Shown in pieces: positions 44,569 to 53,784 of a stretch of 64,000 bases of DNA (the first letter of the stretch is position 1; every line of letters begins with the position of its first letter). The notes below the pieces were generated by a model. It was given only the letters and a program-made list of their open reading frames with translations. It ran no database searches and was not told the DNA's origin. The stretch covers positions 84,396 through 148,395 of the forward strand of contig NZ_NWTI01000021.1 of assembly GCF_002531575.1 (NCBI RefSeq). The letters are read 5' to 3'. The position numbers and the translations under genes are program-made. The stretch comes from Bradyrhizobium sp. Y36. Its GTDB lineage: Bacteria > Pseudomonadota > Alphaproteobacteria > Rhizobiales > Xanthobacteraceae.

Positions 44569-46173
44569 TCAATACGCGTTCTCGTTCTTGGTCAGCAGCG
44601 AGATCGGCGTTTTCAGGAGAATGTAGAGGTCGAACAGCACCGACCAGTTCTCGATGTAGTAGAGGTCGAACTCGACGCGCTTCTGGATCTTCTCTTCGTT
44701 GTCGATCTCGCCGCGCCAGCCGTTGATCTGGGCCCAGCCGGTGATGCCGGGCTTGACGCGGTGGCGGGCGAAATAGCCGTCAACGGCCTCGTCGAACAGC
44801 CGGCTCTGCAGCTTGCCCTGCACCGCATGCGGGCGCGGCCCGACCAGGGAGAGGTTGCCGGAGAACACCACGTTGAAGAGCTGCGGCAGCTCGTCGAGGC
44901 TGGTCTTGCGGATGAAGCGGCCGACGCGGGTGACGCGCGGATCGTTCTTGGTCACCACCTTGGAGGCGGTCGGATCGGCCTGATGATGGTACATCGAGCG
45001 GAACTTGTAGACGTCGATGCGCTCGTTGTTGAAGCCGAAGCGCTTCTGGCGAAATAGCACCGGACCGGGACTGGTGAACTTGACCGCCAGCGCCACCAGT
45101 CCCATCACCGGCAGCGCCGCGAGCAGGGCGAGGCTGCCGACCACGCGGTCGAACAGCCATTTCATCACCAGGTCCCAGTCGGTGATCGGCGCCTCGAACA
45201 CGTCGAGCGTCGGCACCTCGCCGAGATAGGAATAGGAGCGGGGGCGGAAGCGCAGCTTGTTGGTGTGCGCGGAGAGGCGGATGTCGACCGGCAATACCCA
45301 GAGCTTCTTCAGCATCTCCAGGATGCGCGTTTCCGCCGAGATCGGCAGCGCGAACAGTACGAGATCGACGCGGGTGCGGCGGGCGAATTCGACGATGTCG
45401 TCGACCTTGCCGAGCTTGCGCGCGCCGGCGCAGGTGTCGAGCGCGCGGCTGTCGTTGCGGTCGTCGAACACGCCGAGCACGTGGATGTCGGAATCCTGCT
45501 GCGCCTTCAGTGCTTCGACCAGTTGCTCGCCGTTGCTGTCGGAGCCGACGATGATGGTGCGGCGGTCGAGCCGGCCCTGGCGTGCCCAGCCGCGCACCAG
45601 CGAGCGCAGCACGAGGCGCTCGGCGATCAGCGTTGCGAGCCCGAGGAAGTAGAAGGCGGCCAGCCACAGCCGCGAGATCTCGCTGCCGTATTTGGCGAAG
45701 AAGGAGATGCCGATGAACAGGAGGAAGACGAACGACCAGGACGAGATCATCCGCGTCATCTGCCGGAGCTGCCCGCGGAACAGCTGCACCTGATAGATGT
45801 CGGCGGCCTGGAAGCAGATCACGGCGGCGACCGCCACCGCGACGATCTCGGCAGGATAGAGCCAGTTGAAGCCGGCGTGCGGCATCACATAGCCGGCATA
45901 GAGCGCGATGCCGACGAGGCTCAGCAAGGCGAAGTCGGTCAGGCGCACGAAGCCGGCGATCACGATCGGCGAATAGGCGCGGGCGACCTTCTGGTTGACG
46001 ACTTCGAGCGCAGCGGGCGTCAGCCGGCGACGGCGCTCGACGAAAGGTTGGTCAGCGGGCTTCGCCGCAGCGCTGGTCGCGGCGTCGAGCATCGAGCGTG
46101 CGTTGAGCGGTTCCACGGGCGTCCACGTCCATTCCAAAGCCCGCGGCACGGCCTTGAGCGCCCGGGCGAGCAT
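44569..46173 (-). CDS. Undecaprenyl-phosphate glucose phosphotransferase (WcaJ/PssY type)
   Basis: A 534-residue initiating enzyme of exopolysaccharide synthesis, which loads the first sugar phosphate onto undecaprenyl phosphate. Several N-terminal membrane helices (from about residue 60) are followed by a CoA-binding-like domain (TIIVGSDSNGEQLVEAL) and the C-terminal bacterial sugar transferase domain: GPVLFRQKRFGFNNERIDVYKFRSMY, KTSLDELPQLFNVVFSGNLSLVGPRP and KPGITGWAQINGWRGE. Length and domain order are typical of WcaJ-like proteins. Confidence 0.93.
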   Translation of the reverse strand: MLARALKAVPRALEWTWTPVEPLNARSMLDAATSAAAKPADQPFVERRRRLTPAALEVVNQKVARAYSPIVIAGFVRLTDFALLSLVGIALYAGYVMPHAGFNWLYPAEIVAVAVAAVICFQAADIYQVQLFRGQLRQMTRMISSWSFVFLLFIGISFFAKYGSEISRLWLAAFYFLGLATLIAERLVLRSLVRGWARQGRLDRRTIIVGSDSNGEQLVEALKAQQDSDIHVLGVFDDRNDSRALDTCAGARKLGKVDDIVEFARRTRVDLVLFALPISAETRILEMLKKLWVLPVDIRLSAHTNKLRFRPRSYSYLGEVPTLDVFEAPITDWDLVMKWLFDRVVGSLALLAALPVMGLVALAVKFTSPGPVLFRQKRFGFNNERIDVYKFRSMYHHQADPTASKVVTKNDPRVTRVGRFIRKTSLDELPQLFNVVFSGNLSLVGPRPHAVQGKLQSRLFDEAVDGYFARHRVKPGITGWAQINGWRGEIDNEEKIQKRVEFDLYYIENWSVLFDLYILLKTPISLLTKNENAY

Positions 46174-46233
46174 CCCCTGGACCTTCGATTATCGAACAAA
46201 TCGGAAGATTCTCTAAAGCGGGCTTAAGGATGG

Positions 46234-47367
46234 TTAATGATTGGCAAATGCGTCGCGATAACCGGCGATCACGCCCTCGACCATCGCGGCTTGCGAGAAA
46301 TGCGCGGAGATTCGGCCGCGCAGGGAGACCGCGCGCTGTGCTGTGGTCTGCGGGTCATCGAGCGCCGCGGCGATTGCCTCCGCCATCGCCTCGGGGTTGC
46401 TCGGCGCGAACAGAGCGGGGCTGTCGCTGCCGAAGATCTCGGGGATGCCGCCGATGCGGGCCGCGATCATGGGAATTCCGGCCGCGCCGGCCTCAATCAC
46501 CACATAGGGCATGGAATCGCCGCGCGAGGGGACGACGAGCAGCCGCCCCTTGGAGAAGCCGTAGCGCGCCTTGACGTGCCCGATGAATCGGATCGCCTCG
46601 GTGAGGCCAAGCCGCTCGACCTGCGCCTTCAGCGCCGCCGTTTCCTCGCCGTCGCCGCCGAGCGTCAGCGTGACCTTCTTGCCGCCTTCATGCAGGCGCG
46701 CCAAGGCGTCGACCAGGAGATCGGCGCCCTTGATGTGCCTGAACTCGCCGACATAGCAGAGGTCGGTCGCATCCTCGGCGGTGACAACAGGCTCAAACTC
46801 TTCCGGCGTGACGCCATTGAAGACGCAATGCACCACGCCCTTGGGCGTGCCGACGATGCGTTGATAGGTGTCGCGGGCAAACGCGCTCTCGAACAGGAAC
46901 AGGTCGGTCGAATCCATCAACGCACGCTCGAGCCGCGCGTAGAACTCGCCCTTGAAGGTGTTGAGGGGATAGTGCAGCGAGCCGCCGTGCGGCGTGTAGA
47001 TGCGGATGGTGTCGTCGGAGCGTCGCCGCATGCGGATGAAGGCGCCGGCCTTGGCGCCGTGGCCGTGCATCACGTCGGGCTTCAGCGTGGCGATCAGGCG
47101 CCGCATGCGAAGCCAGACCAGGACGTCGTCGGGCGAGGGCTCGCGCCGGATTGCCATGCGGTGCACGCCGAGCTTGAGCCGCGGCGCGAGCTCGGCAAGC
47201 GCCTTGTCGGCGCGCTCGCCACCGGTGAGGCTATCGGCGAGGATGCCGACATGATGGCCGCGATCGACCTGGCCGTTGGCGACGTCGAGGATGTGGCGGA
47301 AGATGCCGCCGACGGGAGCGCGCACGGCGTGGAGGATACGAAGCGGCCGGTCGGGAGAAGGGGGCAT
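46234..47367 (-). CDS. Glycosyltransferase family 4
   Basis: A 377-residue retaining GT-B glycosyltransferase. N-terminal HAVRAPVGGIFRHILDVANGQVDRGHHVGIL forms the acceptor domain; LCYVGEFRHIKGADLLVDALARL starts the donor domain; and VVIEAGAAGIPMIAARIGGIPEIF carries the E-x7-E-type motif. It is likely to add a later sugar of the polysaccharide repeat unit. It is divergent from the Wzc-like gene with a 205-bp promoter region and follows the phosphotransferase gene in the cluster. Confidence 0.92.
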   Translation of the reverse strand: MPPSPDRPLRILHAVRAPVGGIFRHILDVANGQVDRGHHVGILADSLTGGERADKALAELAPRLKLGVHRMAIRREPSPDDVLVWLRMRRLIATLKPDVMHGHGAKAGAFIRMRRRSDDTIRIYTPHGGSLHYPLNTFKGEFYARLERALMDSTDLFLFESAFARDTYQRIVGTPKGVVHCVFNGVTPEEFEPVVTAEDATDLCYVGEFRHIKGADLLVDALARLHEGGKKVTLTLGGDGEETAALKAQVERLGLTEAIRFIGHVKARYGFSKGRLLVVPSRGDSMPYVVIEAGAAGIPMIAARIGGIPEIFGSDSPALFAPSNPEAMAEAIAAALDDPQTTAQRAVSLRGRISAHFSQAAMVEGVIAGYRDAFANH

Positions 47368-47572
47368 GAATCAGAACCAGCGCTCGACGGCGGATGCCGA
47401 ACAATTCCTAGGAAAATATCGAGACGGATTAAGAGCCTTCGTGGTTAACAAACGGTGACGAGCGCGCGCGCTGCGAGCGCCGGATGCCGCGATTAACCCA
47501 GCGGCAACCTTAATGGAGTGTAATCGCCGCGGTTGAGGTAGCTTGGTGGCGTTGCCCCTGCGGGAGTGTTCG

Positions 47573-49867
47573 ATGCGTATAGCGTTCTGGCGTGCCGGCA
47601 AGGACAAGGCTGTGGTTGCGCGCGCCGTTGCGAAGCCCAAGGCCGAGGTCGCGCCCAAAGCTGAAGCCAAATCAGAGGAAAAGCTCGAGCCCAGGATCGA
47701 CGTCAGGCCTGCGCCTGTCGTCACCAAGCAGCCGCAGATCGAATCCGGCGATATCGACCTGCATGCGCTCGGTGGAGCATTGGCGCGCAAGCGCGCCTGG
47801 ATCATCGTGCCGACCCTGCTGGCGCTGGTCGGCTCCATTGCCGTCGTCAATCTCGTCACCCCGCGCTACAAGTCCGAGACCCGCATCTTGATCGACGGCC
47901 GCGAGAACGTATTCCTGCGCCCGAACAGCGATCGCGCCGAGGAGCGGCAGGCGCTCGACGCCGAGGCCGTCACCAGCCAGGTGCAGCTGGTGCTGTCGCG
48001 CGATCTCGCGCGCGAGATCATCAAGAAGAACAAGCTCGCCGAGCGACCCGAATTCGATCCGGTGCTGCAGGGGGTCTCGCCGCTGAAGTCGCTGGCCGCG
48101 ATGATCGGCATCGGCCGCGATCCGTTCTCGATGACGCCGGAAGAGCGCGTGCTCGACGCCTATTACGACCGCCTGCAGGCCTACGCCGTCGACAAGTCGC
48201 GCGTGATCGTGGTCGAATTCCAGTCCGCCGATCCCGAGCTTGCCGTGCGTGTCGCCAACTCGATCGCCGACGGCTATCTCGTGCTGCAGCAGGGCGTGCG
48301 CCAGGAGCAGGCCAAGAACGCCAGCCAGTGGCTGGCCGGCGAGATCGAGAGCCTGCGCAAGAAGGTCTCCGACGCCGAGGCGCGGGTCGAGGATTTCCGC
48401 TCGAAGTCGAGCCTGTTCGTCGGCACCAACAACACCACGCTGTCGAACCAGCAGATGGGCGAGGTCAACACCCAGCTCAACAATGCCCGTTCGATGAAGG
48501 CGGACGCGGAATCCAAAGCGCGGCTGATCAAGGAGATGCTCCAGAGCGGCAAGCCGATCGAGGCGTCCGAGGTCGTGAACTCCGAATTGATGCGTCGGCT
48601 GTCGGAGCAGAGGGTGACGCTGCGCGCGCAGCTCGCCGAACAGTCGTCCACGCTGCTCGGCAATCACCCGCGGATCAAGGAGCTGAAGGCGCAGCTCGGT
48701 GACCTCGACAATCAGATCCGCGACGAAGCGGCCAAGATCTCGCGCTCGCTCGAAAGCGACGCGAAGATCGCCAGCGGCCGGGTCGATGGCTTGATCACGA
48801 GCCTCGAGCAGCTCAAGAAGCAGGCGACCTCGACCAACGGCCAGGACGTCCAGCTCCGCGCGCTGGAGCGCGAGGCCAAGGCGCAGCGCGATCTGCTCGA
48901 GACCTATCTCGCCAAGTACCGCGAGGCCAATACCCGCGAAACCATCGACACTGCGCCGACCGACGGCCGCATCATCTCGCGCGCGCTCGTCTCGAACACG
49001 CCGGCCTATCCGAAGAAGCTGCCGATCGTGCTGATCGCGACGATCGCGACGCTGCTGCTGTCGTCCGGCGTCGTCGTCACCGGCGAGCTCTTGCGCCAGA
49101 CCGCGCCGCGCGCGGTGGCGGCGGTGCTCCCGGCACGCGCGCCGGTGCGCCAGGAGGCGCCGGTCCCGCCGGTCGTGGATCCGGTCGAGGATCTCGGCAT
49201 CGAGCCCGCTCGGGTGGAGCTCGCGCCGCTCCAGCCGGAGATGACTGATGATGCAGACGTCACCGAATTCACCGAGATCGAGCAGCTGGCCGAGGATTTG
49301 CGCGTCGCAGGCACGGCGGCCAAGAAGGTCACGGTGCTCGGCACCGCTTCCGGCGAAGCCATCACGCTGTCGACGCTGACGCTTGCCCGGCATCTGGCGC
49401 GCGAGGCGCGTGTCGTCGTGGTCGATCTCGCCGCGTCCTCGCCGACGATTGCGGCGGTGTCCGTCGATGCCTCCGCGCCCGGACTCGCCGAGCTGATGCA
49501 GGGCGAGGCGTCGTTCGCGCAGGTGATCACCCGGGACAAGCTGTCGCGGCTGCATCTGGTCATGGCCGGCCGTCCCGGCTTCGACCGCAGCCTGCTGCAA
49601 TCGCCGCGCGTGACGCTCGCCATCGACGCGCTGCTGCGCGCCTATGATCACGTCCTGATCGACGCCGGCAGCGCCTCCGACCTTCCGGCCGAGCTGCTGA
49701 CGGCGCATGCCCGCGCCGTCGTGGTGCCGGATCTGTCGATGGCGCCGGATGCGCGCACACTGATGTGCGAGCAGCTGAAGGCGGTCGGCTTCAGCGAGGT
49801 GACCATGCTGAGCAAGCCGGTGCAGGCGTCGAATGCGGCGGAAGCCCCGCGCGTCGTGGCGGCTTAG
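47573..49867 (+). CDS. Polysaccharide chain-length/export protein (Wzc/ExoP family) with degenerate P-loop
   Basis: A 764-residue PCP-2-like inner-membrane protein. The first membrane helix is at about 76–95, then comes the Wzz-like periplasmic domain with long coiled coils (about 250–470), a second helix near 485–505, and a cytoplasmic kinase-like domain. Walker A reads GTASGEAIT (590–598), not GxxxGKT/S, so the lysine is missing. A Walker A'-like VVVVDLAA follows. The C-terminus has no tyrosine cluster. It is probably a structural chain-length regulator without kinase activity. ATG 47573 follows GGGAG. Confidence 0.88.
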   Translation: MRIAFWRAGKDKAVVARAVAKPKAEVAPKAEAKSEEKLEPRIDVRPAPVVTKQPQIESGDIDLHALGGALARKRAWIIVPTLLALVGSIAVVNLVTPRYKSETRILIDGRENVFLRPNSDRAEERQALDAEAVTSQVQLVLSRDLAREIIKKNKLAERPEFDPVLQGVSPLKSLAAMIGIGRDPFSMTPEERVLDAYYDRLQAYAVDKSRVIVVEFQSADPELAVRVANSIADGYLVLQQGVRQEQAKNASQWLAGEIESLRKKVSDAEARVEDFRSKSSLFVGTNNTTLSNQQMGEVNTQLNNARSMKADAESKARLIKEMLQSGKPIEASEVVNSELMRRLSEQRVTLRAQLAEQSSTLLGNHPRIKELKAQLGDLDNQIRDEAAKISRSLESDAKIASGRVDGLITSLEQLKKQATSTNGQDVQLRALEREAKAQRDLLETYLAKYREANTRETIDTAPTDGRIISRALVSNTPAYPKKLPIVLIATIATLLLSSGVVVTGELLRQTAPRAVAAVLPARAPVRQEAPVPPVVDPVEDLGIEPARVELAPLQPEMTDDADVTEFTEIEQLAEDLRVAGTAAKKVTVLGTASGEAITLSTLTLARHLAREARVVVVDLAASSPTIAAVSVDASAPGLAELMQGEASFAQVITRDKLSRLHLVMAGRPGFDRSLLQSPRVTLAIDALLRAYDHVLIDAGSASDLPAELLTAHARAVVVPDLSMAPDARTLMCEQLKAVGFSEVTMLSKPVQASNAAEAPRVVAA

Positions 49868-49887
49868 TCTCTCCACGAGCTCGGAAT

Positions 49888-49981
49888 CGTAGGGTGGGCA
49901 AAGGCGCGCTTGCGCCGTGCCCACGATCTGTTTGATACGGTCACAAAACACGTGGGCACGCTTCGCTTTGCCCACCCTACG
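49888..49981. repeat. 94-bp element with perfect 16-bp terminal inverted repeats
   Basis: Ends cgtagggtgggcaaag (49888–49903) and ctttgcccaccctacg (49966–49981) are perfectly inverted; inner parts gcgcgcttgcgcc and gtgcccac…gtgggcac add further pairing. Similar in end sequence to 17810–17917. Confidence 0.82.
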
Positions 49982-50004
49982 ATATCGGAGTTTGCAGAGA
50001 GATC

Positions 50005-51186
50005 TTACCCGAACGCCTGTCGCACGCGGCGCGCCAGATCGAACAGCATCTGGTTCTGCTTCACCAGCCGCTTGCCGTGGCTGAGCGAGGACATCGCCAT
50101 CGCGGCGAGCTTGCCGCGCGACGTCAGCGGAACGAAACTGTCAAAGATCTCTTCGTCGTCCTTGCAGAACATCCGTTTGTAGTCGTCCGAGCCGATGCCG
50201 AGGTCGAGCGAGCGGTAGCCGCGCTCGCCATAGCGATCGATGATGTAGCGCATCAGAATCAGGCCCGGGCTGTAGCGGGCGTGCTCGGACATCGTGTAGG
50301 TGTTGAACATCATCGAGAAGCGCTGGCCGTCGGCGACTCCGGCGAAGATCGCGATCACCTCCTCGTCGCATTCGAGCGCGTGGATGTCGATGACGCGGCC
50401 TTCGCCGCGGGGCGCGAGGCAAGCGCTGCGGATGAATTGTTCGACACCAGGCTCGGCGAACACGTTGGGGAGCTTCTGCTCGGCCATCCGCGCCGGCTTG
50501 ACGCGGAAGAACCAGTCGAGCAGGCGGGTGACGTCGGCGTCGGACGTCGCCAGATGATAGCGATAGCCGGCGAGGGGCTGGAGCTTCTTTTCCTTGCTCT
50601 TGAGCCGGCGGCGGAAGGAATTGCTGAGCCGCGATGCCGGCGGTCCGCCGGGCTCCATCACCAGCTGCGGGCAGCCGTTGATCGCGCTCTGTCGCGGCAG
50701 CAGCGCAAACGGGTTTTGCTGGTCGCGCCAGCGCAGCGGCTGCTGTGTCAGCGCGAGCACGTCGACATGATCACGGAGCGGCGCCAGCATCGTTTCGAGA
50801 TCGGCAGCAACGGTCTGGGCAGCGCATGCGGCGTCCCACAGGCCCATGTTGAAGGTCGTGTGCTTGCCGCCCATGAAACAGGCGGTGCGCACGCCGTGGC
50901 TCTGGCGCAGCGAGAGCGGCAGCAGCAGCAGCGGCCTGTGCTCGGCGTCACGGCCGATCACGATGAAGGCGCGCGTGCCTTCGCGCGCGCCGACCAGGCG
51001 CTGCCAGGGGCTCAACAGATCGAAGCGCTGATAGGGCGTGAAGAGATGGCCCGGCTCCTCGAAGGCGCGCCAGACCGCCTCGGTGGCGTCGAGATCGGTG
51101 ACGATGTCGACATGCGCGATACGGCTCGCTTTCGACCGCGCTGGCGCTTCTGCCGTCCGGCTTTGCATCGCCGCAGCCATGGTCAT
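50005..51186 (-). CDS. GNAT-type acyltransferase of the CelD/FemAB-like group
   Basis: A 393-residue protein. The N-terminal GNAT-like half contains WRAFEEPGHLFTPYQRFDLLSPWQ and the C-terminal half has the acetyltransferase domain with IFAGVADGQRFSMMFNTYTMSEHARYSPGLILM and a GYRSLDLGIGSDDYKRMF signature. Members near exopolysaccharide or cellulose genes are thought to acylate polysaccharides or lipids. It is divergent from the deacetylase-like gene. The ATG at 51186 is chosen; a TTG at 51192 is an alternative. Confidence 0.87.
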   Translation of the reverse strand: MTMAAAMQSRTAEAPARSKASRIAHVDIVTDLDATEAVWRAFEEPGHLFTPYQRFDLLSPWQRLVGAREGTRAFIVIGRDAEHRPLLLLPLSLRQSHGVRTACFMGGKHTTFNMGLWDAACAAQTVAADLETMLAPLRDHVDVLALTQQPLRWRDQQNPFALLPRQSAINGCPQLVMEPGGPPASRLSNSFRRRLKSKEKKLQPLAGYRYHLATSDADVTRLLDWFFRVKPARMAEQKLPNVFAEPGVEQFIRSACLAPRGEGRVIDIHALECDEEVIAIFAGVADGQRFSMMFNTYTMSEHARYSPGLILMRYIIDRYGERGYRSLDLGIGSDDYKRMFCKDDEEIFDSFVPLTSRGKLAAMAMSSLSHGKRLVKQNQMLFDLARRVRQAFG

Positions 51187-51310
51187 CCGCAAAACCTGTC
51201 GAGAAATCAGAAATAGACGTCAATCGGCCTGTGGCCGACCTTTGCAAAGAAATGTCAACAAAGGGTAAGGACAATGGGAGGCGGGAACGGGCGCCTCGAG
51301 GGCGTGAAGG

Positions 51311-52369
51311 GTGGGGATATTGGCCTCCGACGACAGATGGCTGGAACGGCTGCGCCTCGAGCTCGCCTGGTTCAGCGGCCGGGCCGCGCTGGGCAGCCGC
51401 GGTGCCGGCGCCATCCTGCGCTTCGAACGCGTCCGACCGCGGCGGCGCGGCGCCTTTCAGCCGCTGCGCGCGCACGAGATCACGCCGCAATTCCTCGATC
51501 GTGCCGTTCGCGCGCTGAAGCGCTGGCAGTACGATTTTCTCGGCATGGACGAGGTCTGCCGGCGCGCGGTGACGCTGCCGGAGCAGCGCCGCTTCGTGGC
51601 GCTCACCTTCGACGGCGCCAGCAAGGATCTGATCGATTTCGCCTATCCGGTGCTGATGCAGCACGCCGTACCCTTCACGATCTACCTGCCCACCGCGTTT
51701 CCCGACGGCGTCGGCGAGGCCTGGTGGCTCGGGCTCGAACAGGTGATCACGCGCGAGAGCCGCATCAGCCTGATGATGGGCGAGAAGGAGCAGCGCTTCG
51801 TGGTCACCGATCCCGCCGAGAAGCAGGTGCTGTTCTCGCATCTGGAGAGCTGGCTGCGGTCGCTCTCGCCCGCCGATCTGTCGGCGGCGATCGCCGATCT
51901 CTGCACGCGCTATCGCATCGACCTTGCCGCGCTCTCGCGCGAGGCGTCGATGAATTGGGAGGATCTGGCAAAGCTTGCCGCCGATCCGCTCGTCACGATC
52001 GGCAGCGCGACCGTGAACTATCCCGTGCTCGCCAATATGAAGGACAATGCGGCACTGCGCGAGATGACGATGGGCAAGGCCGTCGCGGAATCGGCTTTCC
52101 GCCGCAACGTCGAACATTTCGCCTTTCCGTTCGGCGACCGCGCCTCGTTCCGGCGCAGCCACGTCGTGATGGCGGAGGAGGCCGGCTTTGCCAGCGCGGC
52201 GTCGGCGATCCCGGGCATCGTGGACGCGGAGGGTCGGACCAATCTGCGCGCGCTGCCGCGGATCTCCTGGGACGGCCGCATGCGCTCGCTGCGCATGTTG
52301 CGCGTGCTGGTGTCGGGCGTTGCCTTTGCGCCGGTGAAGCCGACCGGCCGCGCTACCGGCCAGACTTGA
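51311..52369 (+). CDS. Polysaccharide deacetylase-like protein with degenerate metal site
   Basis: A 352-residue protein of the NodB/polysaccharide deacetylase fold. The fold is recognisable by RFVALTFDGAS (94–104), the HAVPFTIYLPT segment, WWLGLEQVI and the HFAFPFGD motif. In active members motif 1 is TFDDG and motif 2 HxxxH. Here they are TFDGA (second Asp lost at G102) and GSATVNYP (both His lost, A233 and Y237). All three metal ligands therefore look gone. It may bind polysaccharide without deacetylating it. GTG 51311 follows GAGGG; TTG 51320 is a possible alternative. Confidence 0.88.
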   Translation: MGILASDDRWLERLRLELAWFSGRAALGSRGAGAILRFERVRPRRRGAFQPLRAHEITPQFLDRAVRALKRWQYDFLGMDEVCRRAVTLPEQRRFVALTFDGASKDLIDFAYPVLMQHAVPFTIYLPTAFPDGVGEAWWLGLEQVITRESRISLMMGEKEQRFVVTDPAEKQVLFSHLESWLRSLSPADLSAAIADLCTRYRIDLAALSREASMNWEDLAKLAADPLVTIGSATVNYPVLANMKDNAALREMTMGKAVAESAFRRNVEHFAFPFGDRASFRRSHVVMAEEAGFASAASAIPGIVDAEGRTNLRALPRISWDGRMRSLRMLRVLVSGVAFAPVKPTGRATGQT

Positions 52370-52574
52370 CGCGATCGGGCCGCTGCATCCAGCTCACGAT
52401 CGGCATCGCCGGCAGCACCCAGCCCATGCCGACCACCACGTAATAGATCGCCTGCCGCCAGCCGGACTCGGCGATCCACGGCATCTGCGCCGCGGCCATG
52501 CCGAGCAGGGCCCAGACGGTGCACAGCACCAGGAGCAGGATGGCGCCGAGGAACTTGCGGGTGCGGATCGTCAT
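52353..52574 (-). CDS. DUF2842 small membrane protein
   Basis: A 73-residue protein, MTIRTRKFLGAILLLVLCTVWALLG on, with two hydrophobic helices and the GWRQAIYYVVVGMGWVLPAMPIVSWM C-terminal part. This is the DUF2842 family, commonly found next to ctaA in alphaproteobacteria. A role around cytochrome oxidase or haem A synthesis is only suggested by position. Its 3' end overlaps the convergent deacetylase-like gene by 17 bases. It is divergent from ctaA. Confidence 0.85.
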   Translation of the reverse strand: MTIRTRKFLGAILLLVLCTVWALLGMAAAQMPWIAESGWRQAIYYVVVGMGWVLPAMPIVSWMQRPDRVKSGR

Positions 52575-52678
52575 GGCGGAGGACTTGCGGCTTTCGCGTA
52601 ACTTGCGCTGCGGGAGCGGGCGACTATAAGGGGCACGCAGTCCGGTTCAAGCCTCGAAACCCTGGTTTTGCTCCTGAA

Positions 52679-53761
52679 ATGACGACGATTTCCACTCCGT
52701 CCGAGCCGCATCGCGCCGTGCGCTGGTGGCTGATCTCCGTCGCCGCTTTGATTGCGCTGATGGTGCTGGTGGGCGGTGCGACGCGGCTGACGGAATCGGG
52801 CCTCTCGATCGTCGAATGGAAGCCGGTCACGGGCAGCGTTCCGCCGCTGTCGGAGGCGCAATGGACCGAGGCGTTCGAGGCCTACAAGAAGATCCCGCAA
52901 TATCGCGAGCTCAACGCGGGCATGACCCTGTCCGAGTTCAAGGAGATCTTCTGGTGGGAGTGGAGCCATCGCCTGCTCGGGCGCTTCATCGGCGTCGCCT
53001 ATCTCCTGCCGTTCCTGGTCTTCCTCTGGCGCGGCGGCCTCTCCGGTGAGTTGAAGCGGCGGCTGTGGCTGTTGTTCGCGCTTGGCGGCCTGCAGGGCGC
53101 GGTCGGCTGGTGGATGGTGGCCTCGGGCCTCACCGAGCGGGTCGAAGTCTCGCAATATCGGCTGGCGACGCATCTTTCGCTCGCGCTCTTGATTTTCGCC
53201 GGCATCGTCTGGACCGTGCGGCGGCTCAAGGAGCGGCCGCAGATCGCAGCGCCGGCGCGGCTTCGGTTCACGAGCGCGCTGCTGCTCGTCGTGACGTTCG
53301 TTCAGGTCTATTTCGGTGCGCTCGTCGCGGGCCTGCGCGCGGGCCGCGCCTACAACACCTGGCCGCAGATCGACGGCGCGTTCATTCCCTCAAGCGAGCG
53401 GCTTTGGTTCGAGACGCCGTGGTGGCGCAACATGTTCGACAACGTGCTGACAGTGCAGTTCGAGCACCGCATGACCGCCTACGCGCTGTTCGTGCTGGCG
53501 CTGCTGCACGCGATCGACGCGGTGCGCGCGCGCGCAGGTGCGGCGGCAAGCGGTGCGCTGTGGCTGCTTGCGGCGATCGGCCTGCAAGCCGTGCTCGGCA
53601 TCCTCACGCTGCTCAACCAGGTGCCGATTGATCTTGCGCTGTCGCACCAGGCGGTCGCGATCGCAGTGCTGACGCTTGCGGTGATGCAGGTGGAACGCCT
53701 GGCGTCGCGGCAATCTGCCGAGGCGCAGCCGCGTGCGGTTCCGGCTGGTCAGCCCGGCTGA
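52679..53761 (+). CDS. ctaA: Haem A synthase
   Basis: Converts haem O to haem A for cytochrome c oxidase (COX15/CtaA family). The 360-residue protein has eight membrane helices. Family residues are ATRLTESGLSIVEWKP, WWEWSHRLLGRFIG (H97), ATHLSLALLIFAG, EHRMTAYALF and SHQAVAIAVL, giving the four expected haem-ligand histidines. The ATG lies 105 bp from the divergent DUF2842 start. The gene is followed by a convergent small secreted protein. Confidence 0.95.
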   Translation: MTTISTPSEPHRAVRWWLISVAALIALMVLVGGATRLTESGLSIVEWKPVTGSVPPLSEAQWTEAFEAYKKIPQYRELNAGMTLSEFKEIFWWEWSHRLLGRFIGVAYLLPFLVFLWRGGLSGELKRRLWLLFALGGLQGAVGWWMVASGLTERVEVSQYRLATHLSLALLIFAGIVWTVRRLKERPQIAAPARLRFTSALLLVVTFVQVYFGALVAGLRAGRAYNTWPQIDGAFIPSSERLWFETPWWRNMFDNVLTVQFEHRMTAYALFVLALLHAIDAVRARAGAAASGALWLLAAIGLQAVLGILTLLNQVPIDLALSHQAVAIAVLTLAVMQVERLASRQSAEAQPRAVPAGQPG

Positions 53762-53784
53762 TCACCATCAGCCGGCCGATCAGG

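Noticed and set aside
47672..49975. A 767-codon frame antisense to the Wzc-like gene
   Set aside because: Composition is biased, no domain recognised, and the plus strand carries a complete PCP-type protein with membrane helices and coiled coils.
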